Of a stretch of 13,089 bases of DNA, positions 1 to 6,907 are shown piece after piece; positions within the stretch are counted from its first letter, which is position 1, and every line of letters begins with the position of its first letter. The position numbers and the translations under genes were made by a program. The stretch spans positions 1 to 13,089 of the forward strand of contig DASCNA010000062.1 in the NCBI GenBank assembly GCA_036011305.1, written 5' to 3'. Origin of the DNA: DASCNA01 sp036011305 (GTDB lineage Bacteria > Verrucomicrobiota > Lentisphaeria > Victivallales > GWF2-38-69). The notes under the pieces were generated by a model. The model was not told the origin of the DNA. It did no database searches and saw only the letters and a list, made by a program, of their open reading frames with translations.

Positions 1-603
1 AGTTATTGGCATTCAGCAGCAAGAAAGGGATATAGCGGTGTTGCAGTATATACAAAAAAAGAACCTGATATTGTAGAAAAACTGGGAATGGATGAATTTG
101 ATATTGAAGGTCGAACAATGATTCTTCATTATTCTGAATTTGTATTGATAAACTGCTACTTTCCAAACTCTCAGGAACAGGGAAAACGTTTGGACTATAA
201 ACTTGCTTTCTGTGACGCTATATTAAAAAAATGTAATGACTTAGTATCTGAAGGCAGAAATATTGTTTTATGCGGTGACTATAATATTGCCCACACTGAA
301 ATTGATTTGAAAAATCCAAAAACAAATGCTAAGAATGCAGGATTTCTACCGGAAGAAAGAGGTTGGATGAGTAAATATCTGAGTGCTGGATATATTGACT
401 CCTTCAGAAAATTTCACCCAAATGAACCAGGGCATTACAGTTGGTGGTCATATCGTTTTAGGGCAAGAGAAAAAGATGCTGGCTGGAGGATTGATTACCA
501 TTGCGTTAATGACAGCTTTTCTGATGCTGTAATTGAAGCTGGAATCCATAAGACAGTGATGGGCTCAGATCATTGCCCGGTAAGCATAACTCTTGAAGTT
601 TGA
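1..603 (+). CDS. xth: Exodeoxyribonuclease III (AP endonuclease), 5'-truncated by window edge
   Basis: The reading frame is open from base 1, so this is the C-terminal 200 residues of a protein that usually has about 250-270; the start lies outside the window. Exonuclease III removes nucleotides 3'->5' from duplex DNA and cuts at abasic sites in base-excision repair in the cytoplasm. Visible family motifs of the exonuclease-endonuclease-phosphatase fold are: a WHSAARKGYSGVA segment at the very start (like YW..A.KKGYSG in Bacillus ExoA); GDYNIAH at 274-294, carrying the catalytic Asp and Asn; an AGWRIDY segment at about 478-498; and the terminal SDHCPV at 565-582 with the catalytic Asp-His pair. 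The N-terminal metal-binding Asn/Glu motifs are off-window. An internal Met at 88 is not the true start, because homology continues upstream of it. The gene ends 9 bases from a convergent membrane protein gene, with no clear terminator between them. Confidence 0.95.
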   Translation, partial: SYWHSAARKGYSGVAVYTKKEPDIVEKLGMDEFDIEGRTMILHYSEFVLINCYFPNSQEQGKRLDYKLAFCDAILKKCNDLVSEGRNIVLCGDYNIAHTEIDLKNPKTNAKNAGFLPEERGWMSKYLSAGYIDSFRKFHPNEPGHYSWWSYRFRAREKDAGWRIDYHCVNDSFSDAVIEAGIHKTVMGSDHCPVSITLEV

Positions 604-612
604 TTTCAATTG

Positions 613-1020
613 CTATTTACAAAATCTGTTACTTAATGAAGCAATTAATATCCATGGAAAAATCATGCCTAGAAAGTCAAGAATTATCCATAATGAAACA
701 GGCAGTATAAATATATGAAATGGAAAGTATAGTACAAGGTAAAAAACTATTACTACTATACTGATATAGTGCATAAGCCTGTTTGTTTGCTGTCTGTAAC
801 GCAATAATAAACTTTTTACGGTTATATATAATAGTCCAAACAAGCATAACCATGAGATTATTAAGACACAAGTAAAAATAGTTATGTTAGTATAAACTGA
901 ATATATACTATCATCAGCACTGAATATGATATTATTTAAAGCAAAAATCAGACAGCTTAGACTAAAAATAATAGATAAAATAATAAAACTCTTCTTATCT
1001 TTACCGCTCAATATTATCAT
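613..1020 (-). CDS. Small four-helix membrane protein, unknown function
   Basis: This is a 135-residue protein that I do not recognise. It has a short charged N-terminus (GKDKK) and then four hydrophobic stretches at about residues 10-33, 43-70, 84-107 and 109-130. A basic loop between helices 2 and 3 (RYRQQTNR) suggests a cytoplasmic loop. The ATG at 1018-1020 is preceded by AGGA about 9 bases upstream on the minus strand, which supports this start. Its second half aligns without gaps with the product of the truncated gene at 12543: both carry FYLxLYxPF, then PxSxWI, then LG at matching spacing. The two therefore look like members of one family, one on the chromosome and one on the integrated element. 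The gene is convergent with the exonuclease gene and has no functional context. Confidence 0.75.
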   Translation of the reverse strand: MIILSGKDKKSFIILSIIFSLSCLIFALNNIIFSADDSIYSVYTNITIFTCVLIISWLCLFGLLYITVKSLLLRYRQQTNRLMHYISIVVIVFYLVLYFPFHIFILPVSLWIILDFLGMIFPWILIASLSNRFCK

Positions 1021-1225
1021 ATGAATACATCCTGTTTTTATAATATATAATGTTATCTGAATAATAGTTAATATGCAATATCATTTGTTTTGTGAACTCA
1101 AATTATATTTTATTATATACTGGTTGATAAATCTCTTATGACGGTTATATTATAAATTCTTACTTTATGAAAGGGCAGATTTGCTGATTAATTGTTAGGA
1201 TTATGTTAATTATTCAACATGTCTA

Positions 1226-1253
1226 TTGACGAATCTTTAAATAGTTTTATTTT
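1226..1253 (+). promoter_or_regulatory. Candidate sigma-70 promoter for the 49-residue ORF at 1328
   Basis: A -35 box TTGACG (1226-1231, 5/6 match) is followed 16 bases later by TATTTT (1248-1253, 4/6 match). Transcription would start near 1260 and give a leader of about 68 bases. Within that leader, TGGTG (1269-1273) and CACCA (1280-1284) can form a 5-bp hairpin with a 6-base loop. The rest of 1021-1225, between the divergent genes, is AT-rich and shows nothing I can support. Confidence 0.4.
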
Positions 1254-1327
1254 AGAGTAAGTTGTTCGTGGTGTTAATTCACCATATTGAAAATTGCGTA
1301 TAACTATAAAAAGTCATGGAGGTTTAT

Positions 1328-1477
1328 ATGAAATTTAAAAGTTATACTACTGAAGAAAAAAGAAGACGCATATTTCTTCAGCACAAGAGAAATTTACTAA
1401 TGACAAAATGTCGAAAAATAGTAAATTATACCGATCTTGATGAAAGAGTTATAAATGCAGCAGCTTCAACAAGCTAA
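1328..1477 (+). CDS. 49-residue basic small protein, unknown
   Basis: This is a short ORF with a strong SD: GGAGG at 1318-1322, 5 bases before the ATG. The product starts MKFKSYTTEEKRRR and ends INAAASTS. The first two thirds are rich in Lys and Arg with two Met and one Cys, and are probably helical; there is no hydrophobic segment or signal peptide. A candidate promoter lies 75-100 bases upstream, and a long palindrome starts 17 bases after the stop. Promoter, SD, ORF and palindrome together look like an independent transcription unit rather than noise. I recognise no family. It could be a nucleic-acid-binding small protein because of its charge, but that is only a guess. The alternative is a leader RNA with a fortuitous ORF. 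Confidence 0.55.
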   Translation: MKFKSYTTEEKRRRIFLQHKRNLLMTKCRKIVNYTDLDERVINAAASTS

Positions 1478-1494
1478 ATTTATAACCACCTGAA

Positions 1495-1528
1495 TTTATT
1501 AAATATCACTTAAGTGTTATTTAATAAA
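1495..1528. repeat. 34-bp near-perfect palindrome
   Basis: The two 17-base arms meet at CACTTAAGTG (1507-1516) with no spacer. They pair completely except for one T/T mismatch (1506 against 1517). It lies 17 bases after the stop of the 49-residue ORF and about 180 bases past the end of the phosphatase gene. It may act as a bidirectional terminator, though it lacks a GC-rich stem and a clear T-run, or as a binding site for a dimeric regulator. The remaining gene-free bases to 1708 show nothing further. Confidence 0.6.
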
Positions 1529-1708
1529 GTATCTTAACACTTCCACCCTGATGATAAATATTTATTTTAATTCCTACAAAATCTCTACCATCTCTTTAAA
1601 CAAAGCAAAAAATAACTCCAGAATATCAAATAATAAACCAAAAATATTTTTTGTAATTTTTATTCACGTTACTATAATGATTCTAACAATACGAATAAAA
1701 TCCGCATA

Positions 1709-3421
1709 CTAGATGTTTCTTCTGAGAACAAGAAGTGTGAGGTCATCAAATAAATTACCTTCTTCAAATTTACGTATTGTACCTACTATGCTGTTAGAAA
1801 GTTCATACACTGATTGGTTTATGTTAGCTGATATGATATTAAACAGTTCATCTTCTCCAAACATTACTTCTTTTGTATTTACCGCTTCTGTAGCACCGTC
1901 AGTATAAAGAATCAAAGTATCTCCTATGTCAAGCTGGTCTTCATTTTCATGAAAAGAAATATGAGGTAGTATGCCCATTGAAGGATCAGTGCATTGACCG
2001 AAAGTTCTTATTCTCTTTTCTTTTTTACTATAAACTACAGCATCGTGATGCCCAGCATTTGCATAAGTAATTTTACCTGTGTCAATATCATAGAACATCA
2101 GAAAAACTGTAACAAACATACAGTTAATATTGTTTTCTGAAATAATATGATTTGTCTTAGCCATAGCTTCTGCCGGAGAAGTTTCATGATGACTGATGCT
2201 GGACAGAGTAGCCTTAGCCAAAGACATATAAAATGCTGCAGATATTCCTTTTCCTGATACATCAGCTATTATCAGTGCCAGTCTATTTGGTGTTATATAA
2301 AAGAAATCATAAAAGTCACCAGCAGCGTACTCTGCAGGACTCAACTTTGATGCCAGCGAAAATTCAGGTCTGACGAAATCTGATGTAATATTGGGCAGAC
2401 TGGAAATCTGTATCTGTGCAGCAATTTTAATTTCACTTTCCAACTTATGTCTTTCTGAGACTTCTTTTTTAAGATTTCTCATATAACAGTCGAGCTCGTC
2501 ACCTAAAGAATTAAAGGATTTCACTAAATCTCTTACTTCAATACTTCCTTTTTCTTCAATCTTTTTATTCTTAAATTTTCCTTCACTGAATTTTTTTACC
2601 TGATCTCTTAAACTAATTATGGGACGTGATATTTTAGAGGCATTTATAAATGAAAGTGGAATACAAAGGAGCATTACAATTGCTATTATGATAATTCTGT
2701 AGTAAGTAATCTTTGTCATTGAGTCATTTGTATCTTTCCTTATATTACTCTCAAGCATTCTTATCGTATTAACAGTCTGAGAAGCCAACTGTGTGTTAGC
2801 TTTTATCTTTGAAGGAGTAATTGATCCTATAATGTAGCTTTGAGTACCTGGAAAACGCCTTACTATTAGATAAACATCTTTATTGCCTGTAAATACTTTA
2901 TAATAATTTTTTGAGTTTTTATTGGAAAAATATTTTTTTAATACTTCATATTTTCTTAGCCAGACATTAAACGAATTCGTTGGTTGTCCTTCTTTACCAG
3001 TCAGGGAACACAGTATAATTTTTCTATTCTGTATTATTGCAAAATCTGCCACTTTAGTGCTGTTAATACTAATAGAATTAGCAATTATTTTTTTAATATT
3101 ATTATTGGAGAGAATTTTATTTACTTTAAGTTTTCCAGTATTATTGTCATTCGGAGCTACTTCTTCATTATAAATTATTGAGTTAAAAATACTATTGACT
3201 ACTAATTTCAAGTAATCTTTACTAAAGCTTTCATAGTCGTTAGCTGCCAGGTAATTATTAAGATCTTTAAGATGGTTGAGAGATGTATAAATATTATTGT
3301 TATAGTCATTCTGAATTTTGTAAAAGAAGTAATTTGACATTGCATAAAATATTACTGAAATAAGACATGCAAGCCCTAGAAGAAGTATTAAGATTTTTGT
3401 TTTTATTTTTAGTGGTTTCAT
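1709..3421 (-). CDS. Membrane-bound HAMP / SpoIIE-type PP2C serine phosphatase
   Basis: This is a 570-residue sensor phosphatase of the RsbU/SpoIIE class. Such proteins dephosphorylate anti-sigma-factor antagonists in partner-switching stress pathways. Numbered from the ATG at 3421: TM1 is about 9-31; an extracytoplasmic sensor region of about 200 residues follows; TM2 is about 241-259; HAMP about 260-315; a short coiled coil; then PP2C about 345-567. Metal and core motifs are intact: AAQIQISSLP, AGDFYDFF (Asp369), DVSGKG (Asp387), NAGH, YTDGATEA (Asp508) and DDLTLLV (Asp559/560). A GTG at 3464-3466 would add 15 residues. I prefer the ATG because it puts a short Lys-rich tail before TM1, but neither start has a good SD. 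No anti-sigma kinase or STAS antagonist gene is adjacent, so its partners are encoded elsewhere. It lies downstream of the oxidoreductase gene on the same strand, with a gap of about 190 bases. Confidence 0.9.
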   Translation of the reverse strand: MKPLKIKTKILILLLGLACLISVIFYAMSNYFFYKIQNDYNNNIYTSLNHLKDLNNYLAANDYESFSKDYLKLVVNSIFNSIIYNEEVAPNDNNTGKLKVNKILSNNNIKKIIANSISINSTKVADFAIIQNRKIILCSLTGKEGQPTNSFNVWLRKYEVLKKYFSNKNSKNYYKVFTGNKDVYLIVRRFPGTQSYIIGSITPSKIKANTQLASQTVNTIRMLESNIRKDTNDSMTKITYYRIIIIAIVMLLCIPLSFINASKISRPIISLRDQVKKFSEGKFKNKKIEEKGSIEVRDLVKSFNSLGDELDCYMRNLKKEVSERHKLESEIKIAAQIQISSLPNITSDFVRPEFSLASKLSPAEYAAGDFYDFFYITPNRLALIIADVSGKGISAAFYMSLAKATLSSISHHETSPAEAMAKTNHIISENNINCMFVTVFLMFYDIDTGKITYANAGHHDAVVYSKKEKRIRTFGQCTDPSMGILPHISFHENEDQLDIGDTLILYTDGATEAVNTKEVMFGEDELFNIISANINQSVYELSNSIVGTIRKFEEGNLFDDLTLLVLRRNI

Positions 3422-3467
3422 AATAAAATAAGCAACAGTAATTTTTTCATCATTTATATATAACACT

Positions 3468-3497
3468 AAAGGCTATTGGAACATATAAAAGGCTATT
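3468..3497. repeat. Pair of 10-bp direct repeats upstream of the phosphatase gene
   Basis: AAAGGCTATT occurs at 3468-3477 and again at 3488-3497, a 20-base period (about two helical turns). A small palindrome, TACTA-ttt-TAGTA (3500-3512), lies next to it. The position just upstream of the phosphatase start fits a regulator-binding site, but no clear promoter boxes could be fixed here. Confidence 0.35.
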
Positions 3498-3615
3498 TTT
3501 ACTATTTTAGTATATATCAATTTAAGAGTAATTATATAGGAAATATTTATTTATATAAAGTTAAATATTTACAGGTTTAGCTAATAAATCAAGCGATTTT
3601 ATCCTGACATACATT

Positions 3616-4680
3616 TTACAAATAAACAGTTTCTCCCGTCCTGATTGACTCGTCTGCTGCTAAAACTATTTTTAGGCTGTTATAAGCATCATTCATGTGT
3701 GTAGTTAAATCAATATCCTCTTTAATAGCTTTTAATAGATATTCCTGCTCATATCTACAGAGAAGTTCATGATTCGGCTCTTCCAGTAATTCGATATTTT
3801 CATCTTTACTAATGAAGTTATTTTCTGAATCCATTTCAGATGAATGTATTTTAATGGCTCCGCCGTCTGTATGGGAGTTGATATTACCTGATTCTGCCTG
3901 CTTTTCTAAAAAGCTAACAGAGCCTTTAGGTCCCATGACATCCTTAATGAAATATGCTGTTTCACTGATCATTGGCCCCCAGGATGCTTCATACCAGCCA
4001 ACTGATCCGTCATCAAATGTAACCTGCAGCTGTCCATAATTATACATATCTTCTGATATTTCGTAGCTTAACCTTGAACCGATGCCTGAAACTTTTACCG
4101 GATTGGCTTCCGTCATCTTACACATTAAATCTACATAATGAACTCCACAGTCAACAATAGGTGAAGTTGATTGAAGCATTTTCTTATGTAAAGTCCAATT
4201 GGCACCTTCTGTCTGCTGATTTAAATTTAATCTCATTACAAGAGGCTTGCCCAATGATTTTGCTTTATCTACAAACAGTTTCCATGATGGGTGATAGTGA
4301 AGAATATACCCCACAACAAGTTTTCTTTTATATTTTCTTGCAGCATTTATAACATCACTGCATTCTTTTAATGTTGGGGCAATAGGTTTTTCTAAAAAAA
4401 CATGAGCACCGGACATAAAAGATTTTATTGCATATTCAGAATGAGTTTCAGAGTATGTATTTATACTTACCACATCAGGTTTGGTTTCCCTTAAAGCAGC
4501 GTCAAAATCAGAGAACATTGGATAATCTGCACCAAGTGATTTATTAACAACTTCCCTAGTTTCTGGATTTCTTGAAACAAGTCCCACTATATTATATTCA
4601 CTTATTTCTTGATATGCTTTAGCATGTGCTGCCCCCATTCTGCCGCAACCTACCACCAATACATTTAAAGGATATTTCAT
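3616..4680 (-). CDS. Gfo/Idh/MocA-family NAD(P)-dependent oxidoreductase
   Basis: This 354-residue soluble dehydrogenase has the usual length for the family, which mostly acts on sugars, inositols and amino-sugars. The N-terminal Rossmann fold starts with VLVVGCGRMG (Gly11, Gly13, Gly16). The family's EKP motif is at Glu97-Lys98-Pro99, and its Lys is the usual catalytic/nucleotide-site residue. The second catalytic signature is D177-x-x-x-H181 within VDCGVHYVD. The C-terminal alpha/beta domain begins near residue 125. The ATG at 4678-4680 is preceded only by a weak GAAG. The neighbours (phosphatase, ferritin-like protein) give no pathway, so the substrate cannot be assigned. The gene is transcribed away from the ferritin-like gene's terminator and so appears to have its own promoter in 4681-4830, where AT-rich TATAAT-like sequences occur. 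Confidence 0.92.
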   Translation of the reverse strand: MKYPLNVLVVGCGRMGAAHAKAYQEISEYNIVGLVSRNPETREVVNKSLGADYPMFSDFDAALRETKPDVVSINTYSETHSEYAIKSFMSGAHVFLEKPIAPTLKECSDVINAARKYKRKLVVGYILHYHPSWKLFVDKAKSLGKPLVMRLNLNQQTEGANWTLHKKMLQSTSPIVDCGVHYVDLMCKMTEANPVKVSGIGSRLSYEISEDMYNYGQLQVTFDDGSVGWYEASWGPMISETAYFIKDVMGPKGSVSFLEKQAESGNINSHTDGGAIKIHSSEMDSENNFISKDENIELLEEPNHELLCRYEQEYLLKAIKEDIDLTTHMNDAYNSLKIVLAADESIRTGETVYL

Positions 4681-4830
4681 ATCTTCGCTAAATTAAAAAG
4701 TTTTTCCATTATAAAATATATTATAATTTAAATGATAATTAATGGTTTAGCAATATGAATATCCTTAATTAATGATAAATGGTTGGCATCTAATACGGTT
4801 AGGAAAAATGATACTGGATTAATATTTGTC

Positions 4831-4872
4831 TAAAAAAACCGTTACCTTATATTTTAACGTATACGGTAACGG
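4831..4872 (-). terminator. Rho-independent terminator of the ferritin-like gene
   Basis: CCGTTACC (4839-4846) pairs perfectly with GGTAACGG (4865-4872) across an 18-base loop. On the minus strand the stem is followed at once by seven T and an A (4838 down to 4831). It lies 24 bases past the stop codon of the gene at 4897-5370. Confidence 0.85.
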
Positions 4873-4896
4873 CCGATAATATATTAATTAGTAAAA

Positions 4897-5370
4897 TTAT
4901 GCTGTAGCTGCAGCTGTTTTTATTCTTATGTTTAAAATATGTTTTTTTATGCGAATAGCATTATTTCGCTCGCGTCTGTTTAAAAACAGGAAAGTCCTTA
5001 ATGTTCTTTTACCGATCCTTTTTATTCTTGCAATATCAAGATGAGTGCGACTTCTTATTGTTTCCAATTCTATCGCATCTTCAAAAGCCTGCGCTTTATC
5101 TGCTTTTTTAAGTTTCTTATAAAAATTGAGTTTATGTCTTACAACCTTGTAAATTTCTTTTAAATCATGAAGACGATTCACAAAAAGGCCGTTTATGAAT
5201 GGTTTACGTGTTTCCGACAGCATTTGGATATGATTTTGTTCTTCTAAAGATAAAGAATTCCAAAGCTCTACATCTTCTGGAAAAAGTTCTCCAAACCGTT
5301 TATAAAGCTCATTTAATGATTCTTCTACCTTGATAGAAACATCTACGAGATCACCCAAACTTGACTCCAT
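4897..5370 (-). CDS. Ferritin-like (rubrerythrin-type) helical protein with an incomplete diiron site
   Basis: This 157-residue, mostly helical protein resembles ferritin-like/rubrerythrin-type domains. Helix 1 carries VEESLNELYKRFGELFPED (candidate ligand Glu17 or Glu21). Helix 2 carries the EExxH motif (Glu43, Glu44, His47). Helix 3 carries AIELE (Glu101/Glu103). The expected second ExxH of helix 4 is not there: the corresponding region reads RRERNNA (residues 132-138). The tail from about residue 115 is strongly basic. The protein may therefore bind one metal, or none, and may not work as an oxidase. The start is firm: GGAGG lies 7 bases before the ATG. The SD sits in the loop and 3' arm of a small hairpin, TACAC(5374-5378)/GTGTA(5383-5387). 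It is divergent from the ZIP transporter gene, a possible metal-related pair. Other helical-bundle roles cannot be excluded. Confidence 0.7.
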   Translation of the reverse strand: MESSLGDLVDVSIKVEESLNELYKRFGELFPEDVELWNSLSLEEQNHIQMLSETRKPFINGLFVNRLHDLKEIYKVVRHKLNFYKKLKKADKAQAFEDAIELETIRSRTHLDIARIKRIGKRTLRTFLFLNRRERNNAIRIKKHILNIRIKTAAATA

Positions 5371-5572
5371 TTTTACACCTCCGTGTATTGAGTTATTTTT
5401 AAGGAACAGATCATATAATTAGCTATTTTATCTCATTATTCAATAGAATAATTAATATTTTTTCAAATAAAATTATTATCGAGTTATAAAATTGATACAT
5501 TGGCATTAAGATAGTAGCTAAAGTTTAAAAATATTTTTCATGCAATAATCAACTACATAAGGAATAATTATT

Positions 5573-6328
5573 TTGACATTGTACTACACTAAACTTTTTA
5601 GTATTCTTCTCATTTTTATTATAACAATTTCTGCAGGATTTTATCCTTTCTTTAAAAGAATAAAAAGTGAGAGAGATTTTGATTTTCCCATTGGCGAATC
5701 TCTAGCCGCAGGAGTATTTCTTGGTGCTGGACTATTGCATATGCTTAGTGAATCAGTTAAAGGTTTCAACTCTAATGGATATTCATATCCTTTCCCTTTT
5801 CTGCTGGCTGGAGGTGTCTTTCTTCTACTATTATTTCTAGAACATCTAACAAGAGAAATGTATGAGCACAGCCATGGAGAAAGCAGTTCAGGTTTTGCAG
5901 TATTAGCAGTTGTGATGCTTTCTATTCATGCTTTTCTAGCCGGAGCCGCATTAGGATTAAGTAATTCTATGTCAATATTTATTATCATTCTAATAGCTAT
6001 TTTAGCCCATAAATGGGCTGCCAGCTTTGCTCTTGCTGTCCGCATTACTAAAAGCGCTCTTTCTACTAAGACAGGCATCGTTCTTTTTATTATTTTTTCA
6101 TTGATGGTACCAATAGGTATAACTTTCGGAGATATAATAAGTCATGGATTGGTAAAACATACATTATTAGAACCAATATTCACAGCATTAGCTGCAGGTA
6201 CATTCATATATTTCGGAACATTGCATGGTTTAAAAAGGTCAGCCTTAGTGGAATGCTGCAACTTAAAACAGTTTAATTTTGTTTTGCTTGGATTTGCAAT
6301 AATGGCGATAGTGGCAATTTGGACCTGA
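5573..6328 (+). CDS. ZIP-family divalent metal transporter
   Basis: This 251-residue inner-membrane protein has about eight hydrophobic helices and is typical in length for bacterial ZIP proteins, which import Zn, Fe or Mn. Recognisable features are GVFLGAGLLHMLSES in TM2 (His56); a short acidic/His loop EHSHGE (residues 98-103) between TM3 and TM4; TM4 SIHAFLAGAALGL (His119); TM5 AHKWAASFALA (His146-Lys147), which closely follows the HK...AFSLG pattern of animal ZIP1-3; and then a VPIG segment and LAAGTFIY. In the well-studied binuclear site TM4 has HxxxE. Here the Glu position is Ala123, and TM5 +4 is also Ala150, so the metal site is reduced to histidines. The start is TTG with AAGGA (5559-5563) 9 bases upstream. 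No ATG is available near it. It is divergent from the ferritin-like gene. Confidence 0.88.
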   Translation: MTLYYTKLFSILLIFIITISAGFYPFFKRIKSERDFDFPIGESLAAGVFLGAGLLHMLSESVKGFNSNGYSYPFPFLLAGGVFLLLLFLEHLTREMYEHSHGESSSGFAVLAVVMLSIHAFLAGAALGLSNSMSIFIIILIAILAHKWAASFALAVRITKSALSTKTGIVLFIIFSLMVPIGITFGDIISHGLVKHTLLEPIFTALAAGTFIYFGTLHGLKRSALVECCNLKQFNFVLLGFAIMAIVAIWT

Positions 6329-6464
6329 TTTTATACAATGTTATTCTGCAAAAAAACATATCTCTGTTTTTTAAAGCATTGAAAATTCTTTTTTGAATTC
6401 TATTTTTCATTCAAGTCAAAATTGGTTAATCAAAATCAATAATTTTAAAAAGGGTTATTAAACT

Positions 6465-6614
6465 ATGGTAGCAATTGGAATTATACTTTGCGTTATTTTT
6501 GCAGTCATGACATTAGTTATTTGGAATCATGGCAAAGAAAGCAATAATTTAAAAGCTGAAGCTAACAGATTGCTGAGAGAGGCAAATGAGCTGAGGAAAA
6601 CAGTATCTAAATAA
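6465..6614 (+). CDS. 49-residue single-pass membrane protein with coiled-coil tail
   Basis: This short ORF has an SD (AGGG, 6451-6454) 10 bases before the ATG and ends just before a convincing terminator at 6638-6675. Residues 2-20 form one hydrophobic helix (VAIGIILCVIFAVMTLVIW). Residues 23-49 are charged and amphipathic, with a Leu/Ala heptad pattern (LKAEANRLLREANELRKT) typical of a short coiled coil. The layout matches small membrane-anchored scaffolding or phage-shock-like (PspB-type) proteins, but the sequence is not one I can name. It lies 136 bases after the ZIP gene and may be co-transcribed with it, because I see no terminator between them. Confidence 0.7.
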   Translation: MVAIGIILCVIFAVMTLVIWNHGKESNNLKAEANRLLREANELRKTVSK

Positions 6615-6637
6615 CTTTTTATGTTAAAGAATTTCAA

Positions 6638-6675
6638 GGCAGTATTTGTGATGGTGCAGATATTGCCGTTTTTTT
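6638..6675 (+). terminator. Rho-independent terminator after the 49-residue membrane protein
   Basis: GGCAGTAT (6638-6645) pairs with ATATTGCC (6660-6667) with one G-U pair and a 14-base loop, followed by G and seven T (6669-6675). It lies 23 bases after the stop codon. Confidence 0.8.
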
Positions 6676-6827
6676 ATAAACCGTTTTTATTTTTTTATCT
6701 CCATAGCTCTGCATATAGTTAACTGTAAAAACTAAGATTAGATCTGACAGTCTGTATCAATTCATTATATAAAAAAAATAATTAATAGAAATTAACACAA
6801 AACTAACAATTTTAGCAGAGTTAATTA

Positions 6828-6855
6828 TTGTTTTTGTTTTTACTTCAGATAAAAT
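6828..6855 (+). promoter_or_regulatory. Candidate promoter for the HlyD-like protein
   Basis: TTGTTT (6828-6833, weak) and TAAAAT (6850-6855, 5/6 match) are spaced 16 bases apart. The start site would be near 6862, giving a leader of about 45 bases. The -35 match is poor, so this is tentative. Confidence 0.3.
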
Positions 6856-6907
6856 CGTAATTAATTAACCCCTAATTGACTTTTACAAAATAAAAAAGGT
6901 AAAATGT

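Noticed and set aside
1481..1494. A 14-base match (TATAACCACCTGAA) between 1481-1494 and 9198-9211
   Set aside because: One shared 14-mer in a 13-kb AT-rich window is close to chance expectation, and the flanks do not match.
6876..6881. TTGACT as a -35 box for the HlyD-like gene
   Set aside because: A -10 box at 16-18 bases would fall on the SD, leaving no leader, and no such box is present.
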